Positions 1-5,780 of a DNA stretch of 6,512 bases are shown here, piece after piece. Source of the DNA: Planctomycetales bacterium (GTDB lineage: Bacteria; Planctomycetota; Planctomycetia; Planctomycetales; Planctomycetaceae); assembly GCA_020050375.1 (NCBI GenBank), contig JAGVKR010000424.1, positions 1 to 6,512 of the forward strand. The letters run 5' to 3'. Position numbers and translations under genes: made by a program. Numbering within the stretch: the stretch's first letter is position 1; every line of letters begins with the position of its first letter. A model generated the notes under the pieces. The model did no database searches. It was not told where the DNA came from and saw nothing but the letters and a program-made list of their open reading frames with translations.

Positions 1-1208
1 AGCGCGTTCTTGCCGGCGTATTCGGCCGCCTGGTCTTTGCCGAGGGCGGCGCGCCAGAGCTCGCTGGCGCGGTCTTTGCGACGCTGGATCAACTCGTCGG
101 GACCGAGCGCGGCGAGCTCCTTTGCGCGGCGTTCTTCTTCGGAAGGGACGAGCGACCGCAACGGGGCCCGAACCTGGGCGTCCGTCCCGTCGAACTTCGC
201 CCCCTCTTCGATCCAGGTTCGCAGGTTGTTCCAATTGTTGCGGGTGATCAGCGCCTGGCCGGGCGGCATTTTGATTGGATCCTGCTCACCGACGAGACGC
301 CACAAGCGACTGTCTTTGGGACTCCCGGGCGAAACGACCGCCCCTCCTTTGCCTCCCCGCATCAGCTTTTCAAACGTGTCGAGCGCGAATCCTGTCTGTC
401 GAGTCCCCTGCCCGTTTGCGCTATGACAATTGACGCAGAGATTGACCATGAACGGCGCAATGTCGCGCGTGAACGAAACTCGCTCCCCCCCCGCGGGCTT
501 ATTGATCGTCACCGGTCCCGCAGCGGCCTTCCCGTCACCTTCGACTTTGGCGAGATCTTCGAGCGGCGTCGAGTTGTCTCCACCGAACTTCGCACCGGCC
601 GTGATCCAAGCCGCGATCTTTCGGATTTCATCGGCGGAAAGCGGATCGCCGTCGCGCGGCATGCGTTGCTTGCCGGTGGCCGTGACTTTGCGGATCAACA
701 TGCTCGCGTTCGGATTTGCGGGGACGACGAGTTTGCCGCCGCACCCCTGAACGATGTTTGCAAAGGTGTTCAAGCGCAGGCCGGCGCTGGGGTCTGTCTC
801 GCCGTGGCAGTTGAGGCAGCGGGCGACAAGAATCGGCGCCACGTCTTTCTCGAAGCCGATCCCCTCGGGCTTCCCGTCGCCTCCCGCCTGCTTTTTGGTG
901 AGCAACCCCCTCGTCAGGTTGAGCTGCTTGAGCAGCGGGGCAACCAGAGAATGCTTCTCGTCGATCTCCGCGTCCGCGATGATCTGCCTGATCTGTTCCT
1001 CGGAGGTTTTGAGAATCCTCTCGGCGTCGCTCAATTCGCGCTTGCCAATCAGCGCCTGAACCTTGTTGAGATTCTTGCGAATTTCGGCAACCTGCTTTCG
1101 ATGCTCGGCCGTAACGACGGCCGCGAACCCGGCAGGCTGCATCGCAATCGCGAGCGGCAAAAGCAGGAGCGTCAGAATGAGGGCGCGTCCCGATGAGGGA
1201 AGCTTCAT
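1..1208 (-). CDS. Exported di-haem c-type cytochrome domain protein (planctomycete cytochrome C-like), C-terminus beyond the window
   Basis: Read on the minus strand from ATG 1208-1206, the frame stays open to the left edge, giving 402 residues with no stop. Residues 1-30 look like a Sec signal peptide: a basic start, a leucine-rich core (LTLLLLPLAIA) and a likely cut near GFA/AV. Residues 34-105 are charged and probably helical or coiled. Two c-haem sites follow: CLNCH at 131-135 and CVNCH at 258-262. Each is followed by a probable axial methionine motif, RMPRDGDPLSADE (Met183) and KMPPGQAL (Met314), and a closing helix ending in 'GAKF'. This CxxCH, then MPxG, then W-I-x-x-GAKF order is typical of the planctomycete cytochrome C (PSCyt1-like) family. 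The haems would be attached in the periplasm and probably carry electrons; the partner is unknown. Residues from about 340 on are charged and helical and lead into an unseen part. Haem attachment is well supported; the exact role is not. Confidence 0.85.
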   Translation of the reverse strand, partial: MKLPSSGRALILTLLLLPLAIAMQPAGFAAVVTAEHRKQVAEIRKNLNKVQALIGKRELSDAERILKTSEEQIRQIIADAEIDEKHSLVAPLLKQLNLTRGLLTKKQAGGDGKPEGIGFEKDVAPILVARCLNCHGETDPSAGLRLNTFANIVQGCGGKLVVPANPNASMLIRKVTATGKQRMPRDGDPLSADEIRKIAAWITAGAKFGGDNSTPLEDLAKVEGDGKAAAGPVTINKPAGGERVSFTRDIAPFMVNLCVNCHSANGQGTRQTGFALDTFEKLMRGGKGGAVVSPGSPKDSRLWRLVGEQDPIKMPPGQALITRNNWNNLRTWIEEGAKFDGTDAQVRAPLRSLVPSEEERRAKELAALGPDELIQRRKDRASELWRAALGKDQAAEYAGKNA

Positions 1209-1240
1209 CAGATACTCGATCTACCGACGAGGACAATGTC

Positions 1241-1262
1241 GGCGATTTGACGACAAATCGCC
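1241..1262. repeat. Perfect 9-bp inverted repeat in the divergent cytochrome/larE gap
   Basis: GGCGATTTG (1241-1249) and CAAATCGCC (1254-1262) are exact reverse complements separated by ACGA. The site sits 32 bp upstream of the cytochrome ATG and 68 bp upstream of the larE ATG. It has no T-tract on either side. It could be an operator for a dimeric regulator or a 5' UTR hairpin of the cytochrome transcript. I could not recognise a confident -10/-35 pair in the gap, so the role is inference. Confidence 0.5.
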
Positions 1263-1330
1263 ACGCTCTCCGGATTCTACGCGGAGCTTCAGTTGTTGTG
1301 AAGATGGGGTTTTTGTGATAGAAGAAAGTG

Positions 1331-2203
1331 ATGAGCCAGTCTGCAAACAATCTGGCTGCGAAGCGCGAGCAGTTGCTGCAACTCCTCGGTTCATTTGGTC
1401 GCGTCGCGGTCGCTTTCTCGGGGGGGGTGGACAGCGCTGTTGTCGCGCAGGCTGCCCGGTTGGCTTGCGGCGATCGGGCCGTCGCTGTTACGGCCGTCAG
1501 CGCCAGCCTGGCAACCGGCGAGCGCGAACACGCGGAGGCGGTCGCCCGGCAGATCGGCATTCGCCACCAGGTGATCGAAACGGACGAGTTCTCGAATCCG
1601 GATTATCTCCGCAACGCACCGAATCGCTGTTACTTCTGCAAGACCGAACTGTACACGCAGCTCGAAAGTTTGGCGCCCGAGCTGGCTGTCGACGTGCTTG
1701 TCAACGGCGCGAATCTTGACGATCAGGGAGATTATCGTCCTGGAATGCAGGCCGCCCGCGAGCATCAGGTGCGCAGCCCCCTCATCGAAGTCGGCATCAA
1801 CAAGGCGGAAGTCCGCGCGTTGGCGAAGGATTGGAACCTGCCGGTCTGGGACAAGCCGGCTTCGCCATGCCTCTCGAGCCGCATCGCGTACGGGCTGGAA
1901 GTCACCCCCGAACGGGTGGCCCGCGTCGATCAGGCGGAGCATTTTCTGCGCGAGGTGTGCGGGCTACTCGAATTCCGCGTTCGGCACGAAGCGAACGATC
2001 TGGCGCGAATCGAAGTTCCCGCGGACGAACTGCCGCGACTTGTGGCGACAGACATTCGCCGCAAAGTTTCGGACCGGCTGCACGAGCTGGGCTTCAAGTA
2101 CATTGCGCTGGACCTGGATGGCTTCCGTTCGGGAAGCATGAATGCGGTGCTCCCCCTCGTCGAGTTGCAGATGGGGGGATCGTTACCCCCCCTGCCCCAT
2201 TGA
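1331..2203 (+). CDS. larE: LarE-type ATP-dependent sacrificial sulfur transferase (PP-loop)
   Basis: The 290-residue product has the usual LarE length. A PP-loop SGGVDS at 30-35 binds and adenylates with ATP. The family motifs NGANLDDQGDYRPG (125-138) and KPASPCLSSRIAYG (around Cys180) follow, and the C-terminus carries RRKVSDRLHELGFKYIALDLDGFRSGSMN. LarE sulfurates a nicotinic-acid-derived dinucleotide in the nickel-pincer cofactor pathway of lactate racemase. Cys180 sits where the sacrificial cysteine of Lactiplantibacillus LarE lies. Two more cysteines, RCYFC (Cys100 and Cys103), suggest the three-cysteine LarE type reported to hold a [4Fe-4S] cluster and use external sulfur. No larA, larB or larC is visible, so the target in this organism is open. 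ATG 1331 was chosen over the adjacent GTG 1328 because AGAAGAAA at 1320-1327 gives a weak purine-rich site. An 8-G tract (1420-1427) lies inside the PP-loop codons. Confidence 0.9.
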   Translation: MSQSANNLAAKREQLLQLLGSFGRVAVAFSGGVDSAVVAQAARLACGDRAVAVTAVSASLATGEREHAEAVARQIGIRHQVIETDEFSNPDYLRNAPNRCYFCKTELYTQLESLAPELAVDVLVNGANLDDQGDYRPGMQAAREHQVRSPLIEVGINKAEVRALAKDWNLPVWDKPASPCLSSRIAYGLEVTPERVARVDQAEHFLREVCGLLEFRVRHEANDLARIEVPADELPRLVATDIRRKVSDRLHELGFKYIALDLDGFRSGSMNAVLPLVELQMGGSLPPLPH

Positions 2204-2213
2204 GCGGCGGCGG

Positions 2214-2237
2214 GAGGCAATCCGCAAGCGGCGCCTC
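2214..2237. terminator. Candidate bidirectional terminator hairpin between converging larE and kinase genes
   Basis: GAGGC (2214-2218) pairs with GCCTC (2233-2237), and inside it CCGC (2222-2225) pairs with GCGG (2228-2231), leaving an AAT/C internal loop and a very small apical loop. It lies in the gap after the larE stop and runs into the kinase stop codon at 2236-2238. Neither side has a T-tract, so this is not a classic intrinsic terminator. The position between convergent genes is the main support. Confidence 0.3.
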
Positions 2238-3936
2238 ATACGACGGTGGTCTGCGCCAAATCGACCGGAGCATCGCTCGCCGGAGCCGGCGACGATTTCT
2301 CAGTGGCATCAACACTCAGATCGTGCCACCAGTTGGCCGCTTCGCGGTCACCCCAGCCTCCGGCAGCGCTGCACTCTGCCAGGGCTTGTTCGAGCGTGTC
2401 GGCGTCGGGATAGCGGTCTTCCGGCTTCTTCGCCAAGCAGCGCAGGACCACCCGTTCGAGGTCGGACGGAACGTCGGTGCGAATTTGCGAAGGAGCCACG
2501 ATCGGATCTCGCGCATGAGCCAGCATGACCTGCATCGCGTTTGAGCCCTCGAAAGGGACCTTGCCGGTCAACAGAAAATAGGCCGTCGCACCGAGCGAAT
2601 AAATGTCGCTCCGCGGATCGGCGCGGTTGAACAGCCCCTGCTCGGGCGCCATGTACAATGGAGAACCGCTCAAGGTGCGATCCGGCGTCAGATTTGTGTT
2701 GCGATCGTCGGCCGTGTGCTTAACCAGACCGAAGTCGAGCAGCTTCGCGACATCAGAGACTCCGCCGATGCGGGCCGAGAAAATATTCGCGGGCTTGATG
2801 TCGCGATGGATCAGGCCGGCGGAGTGCGCTTCGCTCAGAGCCCGGCATGTCTGCCGCAACAGATGGATGACCCGCCCGGCCGGTAACGGTCCATGGGTTT
2901 TCACCAGATCGGCGAGGCTCATTCCGGAGAGGAGTTCCATCACGTAATAAAAGGTGCCGTCTTCCGTCCGCCCGAAATCGTAGATGTCGACGGTATTCCA
3001 ATGCGTCAACTTGGCGGTCGTCCGAACCTCTCGCTCGAAGCGGGCCAGCGCCTGGGGGTCAGCCTGGCTTCCCGGTCGGATCAGCTTGATCGCGCAAGGA
3101 CGTTTCAGCAGGCAGTGCTCGGCAAGATAGACTTCGCCCATCCCCCCGGAACCGATCCGTTCCTTGAGATGATACTGGCCCATTTGCCGGGCCTCGAACG
3201 CCTCGACCCGCAAGGCATTGATGATGTGCGTGCCGTAAAGTGATGAAACAAGGCCGAGCGACAACATGATCACGTGGTCGCTGATCTGCTCGAACGTGGC
3301 GATCTCGTATGCCAGAGTGTCGACGGCGACCGACCGGTATCGGAGCTGCGTCATCACGACGAACGGCACAAGCGAGATCGGAATGAGAATCTTCGCAGCG
3401 CGCTGCCAGGTGTTGGGGATGAACGTGCCATACAGCAGCATGACAGCGAAGAAATACAAGACACAGCTCTTGACGGCGGCCAGCTCGAAGGTCGGATTCC
3501 CTTCATGTGCCTTGGCAAGCACGAGCTGATACTGATAGACCCCCAAATAAAGCGACGTCAGCGAGAACAGCCCGACTTCGATCTGGCGGAGCCGGGGGAG
3601 CGAGAAAACGATCCGCGACGAAAGAATCCCCGTCGCAGCCGCCAGAATGATGACGGTGATCCCGCGGAGCACGAACACCGGGGCATTCGTGATGAACAGA
3701 TCGCGGACGAAGAAAACCCCGATTCCGACAAACAGCACCAGCGCCGCGGCCCGCAGGCGGACCCGCAAGAGCGCGTGCGTTTCGTGCTCCATCCCCAACC
3801 CCGAGCCGGTCACGATTTCGACCATCCCGCGCGGCGCGGTCGAGGGCGGCGCCCCGGCTTGAGGCGCGGGGACGACGAGCGTCTCTTCCAGGTTCGTTGG
3901 AAAGGGCAAAGGAGGGCTCACGCGGGTTACGAGCAC
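2236..3936 (-). CDS. Membrane-anchored Ser/Thr protein kinase, N-terminal multi-pass domain plus C-terminal PknB-like kinase
   Basis: The 566-residue product has a Pro-rich N-terminus, then about six hydrophobic segments (roughly 61-81, 87-107, 119-140, 154-173, 180-197 and 216-240), a short linker, and a kinase domain at about 255-520. The kinase has a glycine loop IGSGGMGEV (261-269), ATP-binding Lys284 in CAIK, probable alpha-C Glu303, catalytic HRDIKPANI (His377-Asp379-Lys381-Asn384), DFG at 401-403 and APE at 430-432. All key residues are present, so it should be active and should phosphorylate Ser/Thr on cytoplasmic targets. An even number of helices would put both ends inside the cell. 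No PASTA, WD40 or TPR region follows the kinase. The GTG start at 3936 is the first in-frame start after TAG 3961-3963. No good ribosome binding site is seen; ATG at 3825 (residue 38) or 3792 (residue 49) could be the true start without losing a domain. Confidence 0.9.
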   Translation of the reverse strand: MLVTRVSPPLPFPTNLEETLVVPAPQAGAPPSTAPRGMVEIVTGSGLGMEHETHALLRVRLRAAALVLFVGIGVFFVRDLFITNAPVFVLRGITVIILAAATGILSSRIVFSLPRLRQIEVGLFSLTSLYLGVYQYQLVLAKAHEGNPTFELAAVKSCVLYFFAVMLLYGTFIPNTWQRAAKILIPISLVPFVVMTQLRYRSVAVDTLAYEIATFEQISDHVIMLSLGLVSSLYGTHIINALRVEAFEARQMGQYHLKERIGSGGMGEVYLAEHCLLKRPCAIKLIRPGSQADPQALARFEREVRTTAKLTHWNTVDIYDFGRTEDGTFYYVMELLSGMSLADLVKTHGPLPAGRVIHLLRQTCRALSEAHSAGLIHRDIKPANIFSARIGGVSDVAKLLDFGLVKHTADDRNTNLTPDRTLSGSPLYMAPEQGLFNRADPRSDIYSLGATAYFLLTGKVPFEGSNAMQVMLAHARDPIVAPSQIRTDVPSDLERVVLRCLAKKPEDRYPDADTLEQALAECSAAGGWGDREAANWWHDLSVDATEKSSPAPASDAPVDLAQTTVV

Positions 3937-4071
3937 GAAACTGGCGAACGTTGTCTCATTCTACGTCGGTGATCCGTGATTGGGAGGCCAGTGGCCTTTC
4001 GGTTTCGGAGCGGATTGCAGAATTGTAATATCAGTCATCGCTTCCCTCCGACATTCGATCGCCATTCTCCT

Positions 4072-4075
4072 GGAG
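4072..4075 (+). promoter_or_regulatory. Shine-Dalgarno site that fixes the DUF1080 gene start
   Basis: GGAG at 4072-4075 lies 8 bases before ATG 4084. The frame is open further upstream to 3976, but only the 4084 start gives this site plus an immediate signal peptide, so the longer version is rejected. Confidence 0.7.
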
Positions 4076-4083
4076 CATCTACG

Positions 4084-5304
4084 ATGCGGTGGTTCCTGCC
4101 GAAACTTAGTCCGTCCTTCTCTGTCCTCGCAATCCTCGTCGGCCTGTGTGGCCTTCCTGCTGGTTTGTACGCGGCTCCGCCGGAAGCGTCGAAACCGCCA
4201 AGCTCGGGGTTCACATATTCCCTGTTCGACGGCCGCTCCCTTCAGGGATGGACGATTGAAAACGACTGCGAGGTCGGCGTCGAAGACGGGTTGCTCGTGC
4301 TGCAATCGGGCAACGGCTGGCTGCGCAGCGATCACACGTACAAGGATTTCACTCTGCACGTCGAATGGAAGGCCCTCAAAGCGGCCGACTACGATGCGGG
4401 CGTTTATATCCGCACGCAGCGCGGCGGCAAGGATTTTCCGAAGGAGAGCTACCAGATCAACACGCTTCAGGGGGAAGAGGGAAATATCAAGAAGCTGAAA
4501 GGAGCATCGAGCAAAGGGCTCGTGAAGCCGGGCGACTGGAATGTTTTCGACATCACCGTGATCGGCGATTCGGTTGAACTCAAGATCAATGGAAAACCGG
4601 CGTACAAAGTAGGCGGATTGAAGCACGACGTCGGCTATGTGGGCCTCCAATGCGAAGTTCCGAAGGGGGGAAAGTTTCAGTTCCGCAATCTGCGGATGAC
4701 GGAGCTCGGTCATCAATCGCTCTTCAATGGCAAAGATCTCGGCGGTTGGGTCGGTGCCGCGGAACCGACCGACAAATGCTGGGAAGTCAGAGACGGGATG
4801 TTGATCTGCACGGGAGAGAAAGGGACGTGGCTTCGCAGTGACGATCAATACGACGATTTCAATCTCAGGCTCGAGTATCTGCTTGCCCCCGGGGGAAACA
4901 GCGGCGTTTATGTGCGCGTGCCCGAGGACGGCAAGCACCACCGCGAGGCCGAGGCCGATCCGCCGGCCGGTTTTGAAGTCCAGATTCTCGATGACCAGGC
5001 TCCGCGATACAAAGACCTCAAGGATTTTCAATACAGCGCGTCGGTCTACGACATCGCCGGGGCCACCCCGCACAACACGCGCCCCGCCGGTGAATGGAAC
5101 ACGCTCGAGATCAACTGCAAAGGCCAGCACGTCACGGTCACCCAGAATGGCGTTGTCGTTGTCGATCTCAATGAAGAGACGCATCCACTCATCAAGCTCC
5201 GACAGACCCAAGGCTACCTCGGTCTCCAGAATCACAGCGATGGGATCGACAAGCAGAAAGAGCCGTTCCGGTTCCGCAATGTGCGGGTGGGGCCGGCCCG
5301 GTAG
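4084..5304 (+). CDS. Secreted tandem DUF1080 (3-keto-disaccharide hydrolase family) protein
   Basis: The 406-residue product starts with a signal peptide: MRWFLPK, a hydrophobic core (FSVLAILVGLCGLPAGL) and a likely cut near residue 30 (LYA/AP). Two copies of the DUF1080 / PF06439 fold follow. Copy 1 (about 44-207) opens with SLFDGRSLQGW and ends with GYVGLQCEVP and FQFRNLRM. Copy 2 (about 211-404) opens with SLFNGKDLGGW and includes NSGVYVRVP, FEVQILDD, YDIAGATP, GEWNTLEI and LGLQNH, ending FRFRNVRVGP. Copy 2 is longer and closer to the canonical family; copy 1 has a shortened middle. The family is a concanavalin-like beta-sandwich, common in planctomycetes, and some members cleave 3-keto-glycosides made by partner oxidoreductases. 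A periplasmic or surface role in carbohydrate use is therefore likely, but no sugar oxidoreductase is nearby. The product family is certain and the substrate unknown. The decayed tag gene starts 45 bp downstream on the same strand. Confidence 0.92.
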   Translation: MRWFLPKLSPSFSVLAILVGLCGLPAGLYAAPPEASKPPSSGFTYSLFDGRSLQGWTIENDCEVGVEDGLLVLQSGNGWLRSDHTYKDFTLHVEWKALKAADYDAGVYIRTQRGGKDFPKESYQINTLQGEEGNIKKLKGASSKGLVKPGDWNVFDITVIGDSVELKINGKPAYKVGGLKHDVGYVGLQCEVPKGGKFQFRNLRMTELGHQSLFNGKDLGGWVGAAEPTDKCWEVRDGMLICTGEKGTWLRSDDQYDDFNLRLEYLLAPGGNSGVYVRVPEDGKHHREAEADPPAGFEVQILDDQAPRYKDLKDFQYSASVYDIAGATPHNTRPAGEWNTLEINCKGQHVTVTQNGVVVVDLNEETHPLIKLRQTQGYLGLQNHSDGIDKQKEPFRFRNVRVGPAR

Positions 5305-5349
5305 TCGAGGAGCGCCGGTTGCTTTGTGCATCAGTCCGCATTTCGGAAC

Positions 5350-5724
5350 ATGCCTCAGAAGAAATCTGTCGTTCGTTGCGCATGGTCTGGCGACGATCCT
5401 TTGATGGTTCGCTACCATGACGAAGAGTGGGGCGTGCCGGTGCACGACGATCGGACGCTGTTCGAAAGCTTCGACGCTTATGTGTGGCAGTTCGTCGAAG
5501 GGCGACCGATCGTCAACAAACCCCGTTCGTTCAAGGAAGTGCCGGCGAAGACCGACGTCTCCGACGCGCTCAGCAAAGACCTCAAACGCCGCAGTTTCAA
5601 CTTCGTCGGCTCGACGATCTGCTACGCCTTCATGCAGGCGGTGGGAATGGTCAACGATCATGGGGTTGATCGTTTTCGATACAAGGAAATCCCGACATCG
5701 GCCCGGACAACGAGAAGTTCGTAG
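5350..5724 (+). pseudogene. tag: Decayed DNA-3-methyladenine glycosylase I (tag) with an internal deletion
   Basis: The 124-codon frame matches both ends of Tag but not its middle. The N-terminal part RCAWSGDDPLMVRYHDEEWGVP (residues 9-30) and LFE (37-39) match E. coli residues 3-33. Residue 40 onward (SFDAYVWQFV, then DALSKDLKRRSFNFVGSTICYAFMQAVGMVNDH) matches E. coli from about 111 on. About 77 residues are absent in frame, including the region of catalytic Glu38, pocket Trp46 and the helix-hairpin-helix DNA-binding part. Of the four zinc ligands, Cys10, His23 and His104 remain, but the position of E. coli Cys179 is Arg108 (CGT). The tail after about residue 113 does not look like Tag, and the stop TAG (5722-5724) lies inside a REP-like repeat. 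The product cannot be a working Tag. The frame is still open, so the decay may be recent or a small zinc-site remnant may be expressed. ATG 5350 was chosen over GTG 5326 because Tag homology begins near residue 9. Confidence 0.85.
5653..5674 (+). repeat. Perfect 8-bp inverted repeat inside the tag remnant
   Basis: AACGATCA (5653-5660) and TGATCGTT (5667-5674) flank the loop TGGGGT, with T residues continuing to 5676. It covers the NDHGVDRF codons, including the Arg108 codon that replaces the zinc-binding cysteine. It could act as a weak transcription stop or simply be a mutational product. Confidence 0.45.
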
Positions 5725-5743
5725 TGTGGGCTTCAGTCCACAC
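5721..5743. repeat. REP-like hairpin, left unit
   Basis: After a GTA leader, GTGTGGGC (5724-5731) pairs with GTCCACAC (5736-5743) around a TTCA loop, with one G-T wobble. The GTTC GTAGTGT start overlaps the tag remnant stop TAG at 5722-5724. It is nearly identical in layout to the right unit at 5758-5780. Confidence 0.8.
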
Positions 5744-5757
5744 GAGGCGCTTTGTTC

Positions 5758-5780
5758 GTGTCGGCTTCAGCCGACACTAC
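5758..5780. repeat. REP-like hairpin, right unit
   Basis: GTGTCGGC (5758-5765) pairs perfectly with GCCGACAC (5770-5777) around a TTCA loop, followed by TAC. The outer ends GTAGTGT (5721-5727) and ACACTAC (5774-5780) are reverse complements, so the two units form one larger inverted pair, as in BIME-type elements. The minus-strand TAG (5777-5779) is the stop codon of the ATP-grasp gene. The pair fills the gap between two converging genes and may also serve as a bidirectional terminator. Confidence 0.8.

Noticed and set aside
423..1196. A 257-codon plus-strand open frame opposite the cytochrome gene
   Set aside because: It lies wholly antisense to the haem protein, is rich in Arg, Asp and Gly, and shows no domain.
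628..1560. A 310-codon minus-strand open frame crossing the divergent gap
   Set aside because: It is out of frame with the cytochrome gene, crosses the intergenic region and overlaps larE. Its Arg/Ala-rich translation is typical of a shadow frame, whereas the neighbouring frame has the CxxCH motifs.
3274..3972. A 232-codon plus-strand open frame opposite the kinase membrane region
   Set aside because: It is antisense to coding sequence, extremely charged with no domain, and overlaps the kinase start region.
4026..4031. TAATAT as a -10 box for the DUF1080 gene
   Set aside because: No convincing -35 sequence lies 16-18 bases upstream, so the promoter cannot be supported.
3976..4083. A longer N-terminus for the DUF1080 protein starting at 3976
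   Set aside because: The upstream codons give no signal peptide, while ATG 4084 has GGAG 8 bases upstream and begins a clear signal sequence.
3961..5661. A 566-codon open frame on the minus strand opposite the DUF1080 gene and tag remnant
   Set aside because: It is a mirror of two recognisable plus-strand genes in GC-rich DNA. Its translation has no known domain or plausible start context, and the plus-strand products are clearly homologous to known families.
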